This document shows, in pieces, positions 8,036-18,800 of a stretch of 64,000 nucleotides of DNA. Numbering within the stretch: the stretch's first letter is position 1; every line of letters starts with the position of its first letter. A program made the translations under genes and the position numbers. The notes beneath the pieces were generated by a model. The model was not told the origin of the DNA. It saw only the letters and a list, made by a program, of their open reading frames with translations, and made no database searches. The stretch is from Thalassotalea mangrovi (GTDB lineage: Bacteria > Pseudomonadota > Gammaproteobacteria > Enterobacterales > Alteromonadaceae): contig NZ_SWDB01000003.1 in NCBI RefSeq assembly GCF_005116735.1, positions 124,001 through 188,000 of the forward strand, written 5' to 3'.

Positions 8036-9292
8036 ATGAAAAAGAACATTGCCATTATCGGATCGGGCATTTCTGGATTAACCTGTGGTTATTTACTAAG
8101 TCAGAAACACCAGGTTACGGTGTTTGAAAAAAATGACTACATTGGCGGCCATACGGCAACCAAAGATGTCAATGTTGATGGCGAAGATTATATTGTCGAT
8201 ACCGGTTTTATCGTCTTTAACAACAAAACCTATCCGAATTTTTTAAAACTACTGTCGCAACTTGGCGTAAATAAACGAGAGACAGAAATGAGTTTCTCGG
8301 TCCATAACCGCCATACGCAAATGGAATATAATGGCCATAACCTGGATACCCTGTTTGCCCAGCGCCGCAATCTGTTAAAACCCAGCTTCTGGCGCTTGAT
8401 TAAGGAAATCCTGCGGTTTAATAAACAATGCAAGAAGCTTTATGCGGATGGCGATATTCCCGTTGAGCAAACCCTGGGTGGTTTCTTAACGGAGCAGGGT
8501 TTTTCCGAGCATTTTTCCCAGCACTATATTCTGCCCATGGGGGCGGCGATTTGGTCCAGTTCCATCGAGCAGATGATGGACTTTCAACTGGACTTCTTTA
8601 TACGCTTCTTCCATAACCATGGTTTATTGAATATTGCCGACCGGCCGCAGTGGTACGTTATTGAAAACGGTTCGCGTTCTTATATCGACCCGCTGATTGC
8701 TGATTTTAGGGAGAGTATTCACTTAAATACCGATATTACCGGGGTTTACCGCGAACACGAGCAGGTACGCATTACGTTCGCAGATGGCACTGAGCAGTAC
8801 TTTGATGAAGTGGTGCTCGCTTGTCACTCGGACCAGGCCCTGGCCCTGCTTAAAGATGCCAGTGACGATGAATATCAGGTCCTCGGCGCCTTGCCATACA
8901 GCCAGAACCAGGTGGTGATGCATACCGATATATCTGTATTGCCGAAGCGCCGCAAAGCCTGGGCCAGCTGGAATTATATGCTCGATAATGACCGACAGCG
9001 CCCGGCCAGTGTCAGCTATAACATGAATATTCTTCAGCATATTAAAAGCGACCACACCTTTTGTGTCACCCTGAATCAAAGCGATGCGATTGATAACGCT
9101 AAATTGCTGGAACAATACGTCTATGAACACCCGATTTTTTCAACCTCGGGCATGCAGGCACAACAGCAACGACAGCTAATCTGTGGCCAGAATCGCACTC
9201 ATTTTGCCGGCGCTTATTGGTACAACGGATTTCATGAAGATGGCGTTCGATCTGCCGTAGATGTGGGCGAGCGATTTGGTTGTCAGCTATGA
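8036..9292 (+). CDS. FAD-dependent amine-oxidase-like protein (COG2907)
   Basis: 418 residues; the ATG follows directly on the stop of the SDR gene. The dinucleotide-binding fold is seen at residues 5-35 ([17 protein letters not shown] and the acidic VFEKN), followed by IGGHTAT and the DTGFIVFN block typical of COG2907. Further landmarks are [10 protein letters not shown] and [19 protein letters not shown] near the C terminus, where the FAD-binding AG motif closes the fold. Members of this family are often found beside DUF1365 and Cfa genes and are suspected to act on membrane acyl chains. The reaction is not known. Nothing is missing from the fold. Confidence 0.92.
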   Translation: MKKNIAIIGSGISGLTCGYLLSQKHQVTVFEKNDYIGGHTATKDVNVDGEDYIVDTGFIVFNNKTYPNFLKLLSQLGVNKRETEMSFSVHNRHTQMEYNGHNLDTLFAQRRNLLKPSFWRLIKEILRFNKQCKKLYADGDIPVEQTLGGFLTEQGFSEHFSQHYILPMGAAIWSSSIEQMMDFQLDFFIRFFHNHGLLNIADRPQWYVIENGSRSYIDPLIADFRESIHLNTDITGVYREHEQVRITFADGTEQYFDEVVLACHSDQALALLKDASDDEYQVLGALPYSQNQVVMHTDISVLPKRRKAWASWNYMLDNDRQRPASVSYNMNILQHIKSDHTFCVTLNQSDAIDNAKLLEQYVYEHPIFSTSGMQAQQQRQLICGQNRTHFAGAYWYNGFHEDGVRSAVDVGERFGCQL

Positions 9293-10065
9293 ACCAGGGG
9301 CAATTGCCAACCATGCCGGTAAATAGCGGTATATATGCCGGCGATGTCCGTCATCGACGCTTTGCGCCGGTGCGCCACAGTTTTAATTATCGGCTCTACA
9401 TGTTGGTGATAGACCTTGATGAATGGCAAATGGGAATGTTGGAAAGTGCCTGGCTGGGTGAGGGTTGGTTTAAGCCGATTCGCATAAAACAACGAGATTA
9501 TGTTAATGGTGAACCACAAGACCTAAAACAACGTATTCGAAACAAAGTGCAGGCGTTAGGGGGAACCTGGCCTGACGGCAAGGTGATAATGACTATCCAG
9601 GGGCGCTGTTTCGGATTGTATTTTAGTCCGGTCAATTTTTATTTTTGCTATGACCAGAACGACAGTGCCAGATACATGCTCGCAGAAGTTAGTAATACTC
9701 CCTGGAATGAACGCCATTATTATCTGGTGGATCTGGATGCGATTACGCCAACGCCTAAAGCATTCCATGTGTCACCCTTTATGGATTTGGATATGACCTA
9801 TCACTGGAAAGTAAAAGCGCCAAAACTTGGCGCCAGTGATAGAGGCACCGATTCGCAGTTAATGGTTCACATTGAGAATCATCGCAGCGAAAAGTTGTTC
9901 GATGCCACTATGGCGTTGACCCGGCAACCATTGACGGCCAGTGCAATTTTTGCGGTGTGGCGTAGTTTGCCGATGATGACCATGAAAATATGTGCAGGGA
10001 TTTACTGGCAGGCGTTGAAGCTCTGGCTAAAGAAAGTCCCGTTCGTTGCCCACCCGAATTCCTGA
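9289..10065 (+). CDS. DUF1365 protein
   Basis: 258 residues. The ATG at 9289 overlaps the previous stop by 4 bases; the upstream TTG at 9280 is not needed. The family signature is seen in [19 protein letters not shown] with its conserved Arg and His pairs, [27 protein letters not shown] and the [15 protein letters not shown] block. DUF1365 proteins have no proven activity. They almost always lie between a COG2907 oxidoreductase and a Cfa-like methyltransferase, and the order here is exactly that, supporting a joint step in fatty-acid modification. Confidence 0.93.
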   Translation: MNQGQLPTMPVNSGIYAGDVRHRRFAPVRHSFNYRLYMLVIDLDEWQMGMLESAWLGEGWFKPIRIKQRDYVNGEPQDLKQRIRNKVQALGGTWPDGKVIMTIQGRCFGLYFSPVNFYFCYDQNDSARYMLAEVSNTPWNERHYYLVDLDAITPTPKAFHVSPFMDLDMTYHWKVKAPKLGASDRGTDSQLMVHIENHRSEKLFDATMALTRQPLTASAIFAVWRSLPMMTMKICAGIYWQALKLWLKKVPFVAHPNS

Positions 10066-10115
10066 TGGATTATTGAACGAAATCGTAATATTTTTAATTA
10101 TAAGAGTAAGTTATT

Positions 10116-11369
10116 GTGAATTCCCTGGAACAAAATCTGGAGCAAAATGTGGAGCAGATTGCCGCCATTCAAAACCCGGAACAGTTATCTTTTTTTCAGC
10201 GCCGCTGTCGTCAATTAGTGCATGCGGTGTTGGGTAAAATCAACACGGGACATCTCGAATTGATAGAGGGCGCTACAACGTTCCGGTTTGGCTCGCCTGA
10301 TAGTGATATTAAAGCTCAAATCATTGTCCATGATGTCAGCGTGTACACCAGCTTTGTAAAGGGCGGTAGCATCGGTGCCGCGGAAGCTTATATTGATAAG
10401 CGCTGGACATGCGATGACTTAACGGCATTAATTCGAATCTTTGCCCGGGCCCAGAATGTGACCGATGCAATGGAATCGAAAATGGCCTGGTTCGCCAAGG
10501 TCAAAAACGCTCTGTTCCATCGCCGCAACCGCAATACGGTATCTGGTTCCAAGCGCAATATTCTCGCTCACTACGATTTAGGTAACGAGCTCTATACCCG
10601 CTTTCTTGACCCTTCAATGATGTATTCGGCGGCCATTTATCCTCACGAGAATGCAACGCTGGCAGAAGCGCAACAACATAAGTTAGCGCGGATTTGTGAT
10701 CAGCTTGAGTTAAATGAAAACGATCATGTCCTCGAAATTGGTACCGGCTGGGGCGGCCTGGCGATATTTGCTGCGCAACATTACGGCTGTCGGGTGACCA
10801 CTACGACAATTTCGGACGAGCAATATAAATATGCGCAGCAGCGCGTTACTCAATTAGGCCTTGACGATAGAATTACCTTGTTGAAGAAAGACTATCGAGA
10901 ACTGGATGGTGAATACGATAAGCTGGTTTCTGTTGAAATGATCGAAGCTGTTGGACACGAGTACTTTGAATCTTTCTTCAAACAATGCAATGCCAGATTG
11001 AAAACCGGCGGTAAAATGCTGATTCAGGCGATTACCATTGCTGATCAACGTTTTGAGTCATACAAAAACAATGTCGATTTTATTCAGCGCTATATCTTCC
11101 CGGGAGGGTGCCTGCCCTCAATAAATATTATGAGCGAGCAAATCGCCAGGAATACACATATGGTGATCGAATCGATTTCCGATATTGGGCTCGACTATGC
11201 GAAAACCCTGGCTCACTGGCGTGATGCGTTTTTCAAATCCTGGCCGGAGTTAAGCCAACTGGGTTATGACGAAACCTTTAAGCGCCTGTGGACCTATTAC
11301 CTTTGTTATTGTGAAGGCGCATTTTTGGAACGATCCACTAGCACCGTGCATTTACTGGCGAGAAAATAA
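10116..11369 (+). CDS. cfa: Cyclopropane-fatty-acyl-phospholipid synthase
   Basis: 417 residues. The GTG at 10116 is chosen because no ATG lies in frame nearby and AAGAG lies about 10 nt upstream. The N-terminal lipid-binding part (residues 1-110) contains GAAEAYIDKRWTCDDL. The methyltransferase part begins at NILAHYDLGNELYTRFLDPSMMYS and shows the SAM motif VLEIGTGWGGLAIFAA and the bicarbonate/active-site region KLVSVEMIEAVGHEYF. The enzyme adds a methylene group from SAM across cis double bonds of membrane phospholipids. It is the last gene of the ECF/ChrR operon; the Rhodobacter RpoE regulon also contains a cfa gene. A 50-nt gap separates it from DUF1365, and a hairpin terminator follows. 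Confidence 0.96.
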   Translation: MNSLEQNLEQNVEQIAAIQNPEQLSFFQRRCRQLVHAVLGKINTGHLELIEGATTFRFGSPDSDIKAQIIVHDVSVYTSFVKGGSIGAAEAYIDKRWTCDDLTALIRIFARAQNVTDAMESKMAWFAKVKNALFHRRNRNTVSGSKRNILAHYDLGNELYTRFLDPSMMYSAAIYPHENATLAEAQQHKLARICDQLELNENDHVLEIGTGWGGLAIFAAQHYGCRVTTTTISDEQYKYAQQRVTQLGLDDRITLLKKDYRELDGEYDKLVSVEMIEAVGHEYFESFFKQCNARLKTGGKMLIQAITIADQRFESYKNNVDFIQRYIFPGGCLPSINIMSEQIARNTHMVIESISDIGLDYAKTLAHWRDAFFKSWPELSQLGYDETFKRLWTYYLCYCEGAFLERSTSTVHLLARK

Positions 11370-11375
11370 CGGGAC

Positions 11376-11409
11376 AGGCATTGCTTGATCGCGATGCCTT
11401 TATTTTTAT
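11376..11409 (+). terminator. Terminator at the end of the ECF/ChrR operon
   Basis: AGGCAT and ATGCCT form the outer stem, with a GC pair continuing inside, followed by TTTATTTTTAT. It lies 7 nt after the cfa stop. Confidence 0.7.
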
Positions 11410-11716
11410 CCTCGAAACAACAGCGACGTTCAAGATAGTATTCCATCAGACTTTTTAGGCAATCATTAAAGCCGGATCCTGCAAAGCTGTTGGTTTCATC
11501 CTCCCGACGTTAATATTACTCCTCTCATTCCGTATATAGTTTCGTTAATTTACCTTTATTCGAATAAAAATCGGTGTTATCTGTTAAGGTGGCTTTTAAT
11601 TCAAATAGTGCGTATCTAGCAATTGATCCTTATACTTTGTGGGCGTATAATTTTTGCCAATTTTTTTAGTGGGCAAAATGTCCCTTCAGAGTTGATAAAA
11701 CTAAAGCGGTCCCCTC
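11410..11716 (+). promoter_or_regulatory. Leader and promoter region of gcvT
   Basis: This 307-base gap holds a good sigma-70 promoter: TTGATC at 11623-11628, 17 bases, TATAAT at 11646-11651. An inverted repeat TTTTGCC/GGCAAAA at 11652-11678 lies over the expected start point and may be an operator. I looked for the two-domain glycine riboswitch often found before gcvT and did not see its conserved core. No reading frame worth calling is present. Confidence 0.6.
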
Positions 11717-12805
11717 ATGACAAATAAAACGGTACTACACGCCAAACATCTTGAAGCTGGCGCGAAAATGGTTGATTTCCACGGTTGGGAAATGCCAATC
11801 AATTACGGTTCACAAATTGAAGAGCACCATGCGGTTCGCACCGATGCGGGTATGTTCGATGTATCTCATATGACTATCGTTGATATCCAGGGTGAAGATG
11901 CCAAGCCGTTTTTACGTCGTTTAGTGATTAACGATGTCGCTAAATTACAAGACGCTGGTAAAGCCCTTTATACAGGTATGTGTAACGAGCAAGGTGGTGT
12001 TATCGATGACCTTATCGTTTATTTCTATACAGATACTGAGTACCGCTTAGTGGTTAACTCCGCGACCCGTGAAAAAGATCTTGCCTGGATCAACAAGCAG
12101 GCAGCAGATTTTCAGGTAACGGTAACTGAACGTCCAGAGTTTGCGATGATAGCGGTCCAGGGGCCTCAGGCAAAAGCCAAAGTTGCCACCTTACTGGATG
12201 CCGAGCAAACCGCAGCGGTTGATGGCATGAAGCCGTTTTTCAGTGTCCAGGCTGGCGATTTATTTATTGCTACTACAGGTTATACCGGTGAAAACGGTTA
12301 TGAAATTGCCTTGCCAGAAGCAAAGGCGGCCGATTTTTGGCAACAATTGTTAGATGCGGGTGTAAAACCGGCTGGCCTTGGTGCTCGTGATACCCTGCGT
12401 TTAGAAGCGGGTATGAATTTGTATGGCCTGGATATGGACGAAAGTGTATCGCCATTGGCCGCTAACATGGCCTGGACCATCAGCTGGGAGCCAGAAGATC
12501 GTAATTTCATCGGTCGTGAAGTTTTAGCTGAGCAACGCGCTGCGGGCGACCAGCCTAAACTTGTTGGCCTGGTATTAACCGAAAAAGGCGTACTGCGCTC
12601 AGGCCTGAAAGTCGTCACAGAGCATGGCGAAGGTACGATTACCTCAGGAACCTTCTCACCGACATTAGGTCACAGTATTGCCATGGCTCGCGTGCCTCGT
12701 GCGGTACAACCAGGTGACACCGTTCAGGTAGAGATGCGCAAGAAACTGGTCGATGTTGAAGTGATCAAGCCAAGTTTTGTGCGCAATGGTAAAAAAGTTT
12801 TCTAA
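11717..12805 (+). CDS. gcvT: Glycine cleavage system T protein (aminomethyltransferase)
   Basis: 362 residues, the standard length. It opens [23 protein letters not shown]. The folate and aminomethyl site region [14 protein letters not shown] is near residue 40, and [11 protein letters not shown] and [11 protein letters not shown] follow, with [16 protein letters not shown] in the second half. GcvT takes the aminomethyl arm from GcvH and makes methylene-tetrahydrofolate and ammonia. It is the first gene of gcvT-gcvH-gcvP, all on the plus strand; the lipoamide dehydrogenase partner is not in the window. Confidence 0.97.
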   Translation: MTNKTVLHAKHLEAGAKMVDFHGWEMPINYGSQIEEHHAVRTDAGMFDVSHMTIVDIQGEDAKPFLRRLVINDVAKLQDAGKALYTGMCNEQGGVIDDLIVYFYTDTEYRLVVNSATREKDLAWINKQAADFQVTVTERPEFAMIAVQGPQAKAKVATLLDAEQTAAVDGMKPFFSVQAGDLFIATTGYTGENGYEIALPEAKAADFWQQLLDAGVKPAGLGARDTLRLEAGMNLYGLDMDESVSPLAANMAWTISWEPEDRNFIGREVLAEQRAAGDQPKLVGLVLTEKGVLRSGLKVVTEHGEGTITSGTFSPTLGHSIAMARVPRAVQPGDTVQVEMRKKLVDVEVIKPSFVRNGKKVF

Positions 12806-12916
12806 ACTAAACCTAACCGTATTAAACTTGAGCTGCGCAGTTGAGCATTAGCTGAGCACTGACGCAGGTCTTATAAGAAAACAGATTTAAATTCATATAT
12901 TTTTAGGAACAAAAAA

Positions 12917-13306
12917 ATGAGCAACATTCCTTCAGAATTAAAATATGCATCGTCCCACGAGTGGGTACGCAACGAAGGTGACGGTACTGTAACTGTTGGT
13001 ATTACTGAGCACGCTCAAGAGCTTTTAGGCGACATGGTATTTGTTGAGTTGCCGGAAGTTGGCGACCAGGTTAGCACCGGTGACGACGTAGCTGTTGCCG
13101 AATCTGTTAAAGCCGCTTCAGATATCTACGCACCAGTAAGTGGTGAAATTGTCGAGGTAAATGAAGACCTTGAAGATAGCCCTGAGCTGGTTAACTCTGA
13201 CGCATTTGGTGATGGCTGGATGTTCCGCATTAAGCTGGACGACGCCGGCGAGCTGGACGCGCTATTGGATGCGGAAGGCTATCAAAACGTTGTTGATGAA
13301 GAATAG
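12917..13306 (+). CDS. gcvH: Glycine cleavage system H protein
   Basis: 129 residues. Opens with [15 protein letters not shown]; the lipoylated Lys lies in [20 protein letters not shown] near residue 65, and the C-terminal [10 protein letters not shown] motif is present. AGGAAC lies upstream of the ATG. The protein carries the aminomethyl group between the P, T and L proteins through lipoyl-lysine. It lies 111 nt after gcvT with no terminator between, so it is probably co-transcribed. A terminator follows it, so gcvP may be read at a lower level or need its own promoter. Confidence 0.97.
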   Translation: MSNIPSELKYASSHEWVRNEGDGTVTVGITEHAQELLGDMVFVELPEVGDQVSTGDDVAVAESVKAASDIYAPVSGEIVEVNEDLEDSPELVNSDAFGDGWMFRIKLDDAGELDALLDAEGYQNVVDEE

Positions 13307-13326
13307 TCAACCATATTAATAAGTTA

Positions 13327-13360
13327 AAGCCCTGAACGGTTAGTTCGGGGCTTGTTGTTT
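13327..13360 (+). terminator. Hairpin terminator between gcvH and gcvP
   Basis: AAGCCCTGAAC pairs with GTTCGGGGCTT (one T-G wobble) around a short loop, followed by TGTTGTTTTTA. It lies inside the gcv cluster, so it may be partial and set the H:P ratio. Confidence 0.65.
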
Positions 13361-13433
13361 TTAGCGGCACCAGCTTTTCACTGATGGTTGATGCCGTAAG
13401 TATTTTTACACCTTTTTTCGGGACCTGTTGTTT

Positions 13434-16328
13434 ATGTCTACCCTAACGTTGACACAATTAGAACAAACTCAAGATTTTATTCGCCGCCATATTGGCTCCG
13501 ATGCTGAGCAAACCAAAGCCATGCTAAGCGATATCGGTGCAGAATCCGTAGATGCACTGATCGATGAAATCGTACCATCCAGCATCCGTCTGTCTGATTT
13601 ACCCAATATCAACGAGAGTAAGACAGAAGTAAAAGCCCTTAGCGACTTAAAAGCACTGGCGAGTGAAAATAAGGTAAATACCTCGTACATTGGTTTGGGG
13701 TATTTCCCAACTCTTACGCCAAACGTTATTCTGCGTAATGTTCTGGAAAATCCAGGTTGGTATACCGCTTACACGCCGTATCAGCCGGAAATCGCCCAGG
13801 GTCGTCTGGAATCATTGCTTAACTATCAGCAAATGTGTATCGACTTAACCGGCCTGGAACTCGCCAGCGCGTCATTGCTCGACGAAGGTACGGCTGCGGC
13901 CGAAGCTATGGCTCTTGCTAAGCGTGTATCTAAGAATAAGAAATCAAACCTGTTCTTTATTGCCGATAACGTATATCCACAAACCATTGACGTTGTGCGC
14001 CAGCGTGCCGAGATGTTTGGTTTTGATATTGTAACTGGTGCAGCTGAAACGGCGGCGGATCACGACGTGTTTGGTGCACTATTACAATACCCTGGTGCGG
14101 AAGGTGAAATCACCGATATCAGCGCCATCATCGCTGATGTTCAGGCGAAAAAAGGTATCGTAGCTGTTGCTGCTGACATTATGAGCCTGGTTATGCTAAA
14201 AGCACCAGGTGAGTTAGGTGCCGATGCGGTGATCGGTTCATCGCAGCGTTTTGGTGTACCGATGGGTTACGGTGGTCCTCACGCCGCATTCTTTACCACT
14301 AAGGACAAATACAAACGTTCACTACCAGGTCGTATCATTGGCGTTTCCAAAGATACCCGTGGCAACAGCGCATTGCGTATGGCGATGCAGACTCGTGAAC
14401 AGCACATCCGTCGTGAGAAAGCGAACTCGAATATCTGTACTGCTCAGGTATTACTGGCCAACATGGCGGCTTTCTATGCGGTTTATCACGGTCCTAAGGG
14501 CCTGAAAACCATTGCCAACCGTATCCACCGCTTTACCGATATCTTATGTTTAGGTACAGCAACAAAAGGCCTGACGGCAATTCACCAGAATTACTTCGAT
14601 ACCTTAACGTTTGCCACTGACAACAAAGACGAAATCGTGACTCGCGCCCTTGCTGCCGACGTTAACCTTCGTGTTGACCAGGACGGTAAAGTCGGTGTGT
14701 CATTGGATGAAACCACCACTCGCGCTGATATCCAGCAATTATTCGATATCTTACTGGGCGAAGGTCATGGCCTTGATGTGGCTGAGCTTGATGCGAAAAT
14801 CGTTGCAAGTGGTCACTCGTCAATTCCAGCGGAATTAGTTCGTGAATCGGAAATTTTAACCCATCCGGTATTTAACTCGTATCACAGTGAAACTGAGATG
14901 CTACGTTATATCAAGAAACTGGAAAACAAAGACCTGGCATTGAACCATTCAATGATCTCTCTGGGTTCTTGTACGATGAAGCTGAATGCGACGGCACAGA
15001 TGATCCCGGTTTCCTGGCCAGAATTTGCCAATATGCACCCATTTGCACCGCTTGATCAGGCCACAGGTTACACCAAGATGATCAACGAGCTGGGTGACTG
15101 GTTGGTTGAACTGACCGGGTACGACAATATCTCGATGCAACCAAACTCAGGTGCCCAGGGTGAATACGCAGGTCTAATCGCGATTCAGAAATATCATGAG
15201 AGTCGTGGTGATGCACACCGTAACGTGTGTCTTATCCCATCTTCTGCTCACGGTACCAACCCGGCTTCTGCGCAAATGGTTGGTATGAAAGTTGTGGTTG
15301 TCGATTGTGACAAGCAAGGTAACGTTGATTTGGTTGATTTGAAAACCAAAGCCGAAGAAATGGCCGACAGCTTATCCTGTATCATGATCACATACCCGTC
15401 TACGCACGGTGTATACGAAGAAACTATCAAAGAAATCTGTGATATCGTTCATGCGAACGGCGGTCAGGTATACCTTGACGGCGCGAACATGAACGCTCAG
15501 GTAGGTATTACCTCTCCAGGTTTCATCGGTGCTGACGTATCGCACCTTAACCTGCACAAAACCTTCGCCATTCCACACGGTGGTGGTGGCCCGGGTATGG
15601 GCCCAATCGGTGTGAAATCTCACTTAGCGCCGTTCTTACCAGGTCATGCGTTAGTTGATTTTGACAACGAACTGAAAGGTAATGGTGCGGTTTCTGCAGC
15701 GCCATTTGGTAGTGCTGGTATCCTGTGTATTTCTTACATGTACGTTGCATTACTGGGTAAGCAGGGCGTTACTGATTCTACTAAGTATGCCATCACTAAT
15801 GCCAACTACCTGGCCCACAAACTGAGCCAGCATTACCCAATCCTTTATACCGGCAATAATGGCCGTGTGGCACACGAATGTATCGTTGACTTGCGTCCGT
15901 TAAAAGAAGCGTCTGGAATCACTGAAATGGATGTGGCTAAGCGTCTGATGGACTACGGTTTCCACGCTCCGACCATGTCATTCCCGGTAGCCGGTACGCT
16001 GATGATCGAACCGACAGAGTCTGAGTCTAAGGTTGAATTGGACAGATTTATCGAAGCCATGACCTGTATTCGCGATGAAATCCGTAAAGTAGAGCAGGGC
16101 GAGTGGACGCTGGAAGATAACCCGCTTCACAATGCGCCGCATACCTTAGCCGATATCACAGATGCCGGTTGGGATCGTGCATACACTATCGCGGAAGCGG
16201 TATTCCCGGTAGCAGCTGCGGCAGCCAACAAATTCTGGCCAACGGTAAACCGTATCGATGACGTATACGGCGACCGTAACCTGATTTGTTCATGTCCTGC
16301 TGTTGAGACGTATATTGACAGCGAATAA
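13434..16328 (+). CDS. gcvP: Glycine dehydrogenase (decarboxylating), P protein
   Basis: 964 residues, the full single-chain form in which the two halves found as separate subunits in many other bacteria are fused. The ATG at 13434 is used; an in-frame TTG two codons upstream is unlikely. The N-terminal half has [18 protein letters not shown] and [20 protein letters not shown]. The C-terminal half has [27 protein letters not shown] and the PLP-lysine region [21 protein letters not shown]. The enzyme decarboxylates glycine and loads GcvH. Its strong, biased codon use matches a highly expressed core gene. The stop codon lies in an inverted repeat GCGAATAA/TTATTCGC. Confidence 0.97.
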   Translation: MSTLTLTQLEQTQDFIRRHIGSDAEQTKAMLSDIGAESVDALIDEIVPSSIRLSDLPNINESKTEVKALSDLKALASENKVNTSYIGLGYFPTLTPNVILRNVLENPGWYTAYTPYQPEIAQGRLESLLNYQQMCIDLTGLELASASLLDEGTAAAEAMALAKRVSKNKKSNLFFIADNVYPQTIDVVRQRAEMFGFDIVTGAAETAADHDVFGALLQYPGAEGEITDISAIIADVQAKKGIVAVAADIMSLVMLKAPGELGADAVIGSSQRFGVPMGYGGPHAAFFTTKDKYKRSLPGRIIGVSKDTRGNSALRMAMQTREQHIRREKANSNICTAQVLLANMAAFYAVYHGPKGLKTIANRIHRFTDILCLGTATKGLTAIHQNYFDTLTFATDNKDEIVTRALAADVNLRVDQDGKVGVSLDETTTRADIQQLFDILLGEGHGLDVAELDAKIVASGHSSIPAELVRESEILTHPVFNSYHSETEMLRYIKKLENKDLALNHSMISLGSCTMKLNATAQMIPVSWPEFANMHPFAPLDQATGYTKMINELGDWLVELTGYDNISMQPNSGAQGEYAGLIAIQKYHESRGDAHRNVCLIPSSAHGTNPASAQMVGMKVVVVDCDKQGNVDLVDLKTKAEEMADSLSCIMITYPSTHGVYEETIKEICDIVHANGGQVYLDGANMNAQVGITSPGFIGADVSHLNLHKTFAIPHGGGGPGMGPIGVKSHLAPFLPGHALVDFDNELKGNGAVSAAPFGSAGILCISYMYVALLGKQGVTDSTKYAITNANYLAHKLSQHYPILYTGNNGRVAHECIVDLRPLKEASGITEMDVAKRLMDYGFHAPTMSFPVAGTLMIEPTESESKVELDRFIEAMTCIRDEIRKVEQGEWTLEDNPLHNAPHTLADITDAGWDRAYTIAEAVFPVAAAAANKFWPTVNRIDDVYGDRNLICSCPAVETYIDSE

Positions 16329-16342
16329 TAATATTGTTATTC

Positions 16343-16376
16343 GCTAGCTGCAGGCTACAAGCTGTAAGCTGCAAGT
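16343..16376. repeat. Short internally repeated motif (AGCTGCAAG-like)
   Basis: AGCTGCAGG, CTACAAGCTG, TAAGCTGCAAG: three near-copies of a 9-10 base unit in about 30 bases right after gcvP. Simple runs of this kind occur between genes in related bacteria; no function is visible. Confidence 0.4.
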
Positions 16377-16382
16377 CGTTTG

Positions 16383-16419
16383 AAACGAGCCATTGCTAAC
16401 GCATGGCTCGTTTTTTTTT
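16383..16419 (+). terminator. Strong terminator of the gcv cluster
   Basis: AACGAGCCAT pairs with ATGGCTCGTT around a 9-nt loop, followed by a run of T. It is the clearest terminator in the window. Confidence 0.93.
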
Positions 16420-16760
16420 GCACATGGATGTGCTTATCCTCTCGCACCATGGATGGTAGCAAGAGAGGGTTTGCACATGGATGTATTTCGTCGGTAAATT
16501 GCCATCCCTGATTTACCGACATTCCATAAATCCCTTTATATTTCCTCTCGTACCATGGATGGTAGCAAGAGAGGGTTGCCTACACGGATGTAGGTACCCT
16601 GCATCACAAGGACGGAATGATGCATGGGTGCACAGGGATGTGCTTCGTCTGTAAATTACCATCCTTGATTTACCGACATTCCATAAATCCATTTATATCG
16701 CCGTGATATAACCATCCCTGATATCACGACATACCATAAATCCCTTTATTTATCCTCCCG
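16420..16760. repeat. Array of about ten small hairpins with GGATG/CATCC loops
   Basis: Ten inverted repeats follow one another: 16420-16433 (GCACA/TGTGC), 16438-16468 (CCTCTC/GAGAGG), 16473-16485, 16490-16520 (GTCGGTAAAT/ATTTACCGAC), 16544-16574 (second CCTCTC copy), 16579-16594 (CCTACA/TGTAGG), 16597-16628 (GCATCA/TGATGC), 16630-16643 (GCACA/TGTGC again), 16647-16677 (second GTAAAT copy) and 16702-16728 (CGTGATAT/ATATCACG). Stems differ, but most loops keep GGATG or CCATCCYTG. A CCATAAATCC-x-TTTAT tail follows three of them. The array fills the gap between gcvP and ggt and has no coding potential. Confidence 0.75.
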
Positions 16761-16951
16761 AACCATGAATGAAAGACTCCTCGCGCACAGACTTCATAAA
16801 TTTTACTAAGCTTGCCAGCTAACTGCTTCTATAAATTAGTAAAAATTCATGGTACAAGAGGTTAATAACCTCGGCGTTTTGCGAACTGAAATGTTCAATC
16901 AAAAATGATAACGCCGTTTCAAAGAAATTCCGGACTATCATGAGATCAACC

Positions 16952-18751
16952 ATGAAAAAAAATCTTCTGCTTTTAATGAGCACCTTAATGATGTCAACGA
17001 TTGCCAATAGTGCCGACAAAGATACGATTATTGATGATGTAACCGGCGAGCCGGTGCAAATGCGCGAAGACGGTCGTGGCGATAGGGTGGTCGGTGCGCC
17101 CTGGGCTACCCGTTCACCGGTTCTTGCGGTTAATGGCATGGCGGCAACGTCGCACCCATTAGCCTCGCAGGTCGCCATCGATATTCTTCAACAAGGTGGC
17201 ACGGCGATGGATGCTGCGATTGCTGCCAATGCGGCGATTGGTTTGATGGAGCCAACAGGTAATGGTATTGGCGGCGATTTATTTGCCATTGTCTGGGAGC
17301 CGAAAACTAAAAAGCTGCATGGCTTAAATGGCTCAGGTCGTTCTGCTAAAGGCCAGACACTGGCGCAGTTAAAAGCAAAAATTGGGGATGTCTCGCAAAT
17401 TCCTAACTGGGGTACACCGCCGGTTACCGTTCCGGGTACTGTTGATGCCTGGTTTGCCTTGCACGAAAAATTCGGCAAGCTGGAAATGGCCGATAATCTT
17501 GCGCCAGCGATTCAATATGCAAGAGACGGTTTCCCTGTCACCGAAGTTATCGCCTACTACATGGATATCTACCAAACGCGCTACGAAAAACTATTCAAAC
17601 AAGGTGAAATTGAAGAGATAGCTAATTACCAGGCAACTTTCCTGATTGATGGTAAAGCACCAATGGAAGGGCAGGTATTTAGAAACCCGGATTTGGCGAA
17701 TACCCTGGAAAAAATTGCTAAAGGTGGTCGCGATGCATTCTACAAAGGCGATATTGCCAAAACCATAGATAGCTATTTTAAACGCATCGGCGGGCCGCTT
17801 CGCTATGACGATTTTGCCAGTCATTCCAGCACCTGGATTGACCCGGTATCGGTAAATTATCGTGGCTATGAGGTCTGGGAACTACCACCGAATGGCCAGG
17901 GTATCGCCGCGTTACAAATGCTAACGGTATTGGAAAACTATGATCTAAAAAGCATGGGTCATAACAGTGCCGATTACTTACATGTGATGACCGAGGCGAA
18001 AAAGCTGGCGTTTGAAGATCGTGCCCGTTTTTATGTGGATCCGGATTATCAAAAGATTAATCTCGACTATTTATTGTCAGAAAAGTACGGTAAAGAGCGG
18101 GCAAAACTGATTGATATGAAACGTGCTGCCAAAGAAGTGGAACACGGCGATCCAAAGTTAATCGAAGGCGACACTATTTACCTTACCGTCGCCGATAAAG
18201 ACGGCATGATGGTCAGCCTTATCCAGAGTAACTATCGTGGTATGGGGACAGGCTTGGTAGCCGATGGCCTTGGCTTTATTTTCCAAAACCGTGGCGCCCA
18301 GTATTCACTAACCGAAGGGCATCCGAATGTCTATGCCCCGGGTAAGCGACCTTTCCATACCATTATTCCAGCGTTTATCACCAAAGATAACCTACCATAC
18401 ATGAGCTTTGGTCTGATGGGGGGAGCAATGCAGCCACAGGGTCACGTGCAGATGGTGACTAATATTGTCGATTTTGCCATGAACGTGCAACAAGCCGGTG
18501 ATGCGGCTCGTTTTCATCACAGAGGTTCAACTTCACCGACCTGGGAAGGGCGAATGAAAGACGGCGGGGTGTTAGAGCTGGAAAGTGGCGTTAAAGCAAA
18601 CGTGGTTAAAGAACTACAACAACGCGGCCACAAAGTGCATATCACCAGTGGTCCATTTGGCGGCTACCAGGCAATTTTAAAAGACCCGAAATCCGGTGTA
18701 TATCACGGCGCCAGTGAAATGCGTAAAGATGGCCAGGCGCAAGGATATTAG
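16952..18751 (+). CDS. ggt: Periplasmic gamma-glutamyltransferase (glutathione hydrolase)
   Basis: 599 residues from the ATG at 16952 (an ATG four codons earlier is possible). The signal peptide is MKKNLLLLMSTLMMSTIANSA. The large-subunit part shows GMAATSHPLASQVAIDILQQGG, AMDAAIAANAA and GNGIGGDLFAIVW. Self-cleavage should occur before Thr408 in EGDTIYLTVADKDG, which becomes the catalytic N terminus of the small subunit. The C-terminal region has MGLMGGAMQPQGH-like and GGYQAI elements. It cleaves gamma-glutamyl bonds of glutathione and related peptides outside the cytoplasm. It stands alone between the hairpin array and its own terminator. Confidence 0.94.
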   Translation: MKKNLLLLMSTLMMSTIANSADKDTIIDDVTGEPVQMREDGRGDRVVGAPWATRSPVLAVNGMAATSHPLASQVAIDILQQGGTAMDAAIAANAAIGLMEPTGNGIGGDLFAIVWEPKTKKLHGLNGSGRSAKGQTLAQLKAKIGDVSQIPNWGTPPVTVPGTVDAWFALHEKFGKLEMADNLAPAIQYARDGFPVTEVIAYYMDIYQTRYEKLFKQGEIEEIANYQATFLIDGKAPMEGQVFRNPDLANTLEKIAKGGRDAFYKGDIAKTIDSYFKRIGGPLRYDDFASHSSTWIDPVSVNYRGYEVWELPPNGQGIAALQMLTVLENYDLKSMGHNSADYLHVMTEAKKLAFEDRARFYVDPDYQKINLDYLLSEKYGKERAKLIDMKRAAKEVEHGDPKLIEGDTIYLTVADKDGMMVSLIQSNYRGMGTGLVADGLGFIFQNRGAQYSLTEGHPNVYAPGKRPFHTIIPAFITKDNLPYMSFGLMGGAMQPQGHVQMVTNIVDFAMNVQQAGDAARFHHRGSTSPTWEGRMKDGGVLELESGVKANVVKELQQRGHKVHITSGPFGGYQAILKDPKSGVYHGASEMRKDGQAQGY

Positions 18752-18800
18752 TCTGAACGGGTCATTTCTGTACCTATATAGATACGAGGATTGATACTGC

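Noticed and set aside
8723-9130. 135-residue minus-strand frame inside the COG2907 oxidoreductase gene
   Set aside because: Opposite to a strong operon gene with no promoter or ribosome site.
10080-10110. ECF-type promoter directly before cfa (TGAACG ... TATAAG)
   Set aside because: The -35 half has two mismatches and the spacing is 19, not 18; cfa is better explained as the last gene of the operon.
11410-11716. Glycine riboswitch upstream of gcvT
   Set aside because: Looked for because it is common here in relatives, but the conserved glycine-aptamer core was not visible. A covariance search would be decisive.
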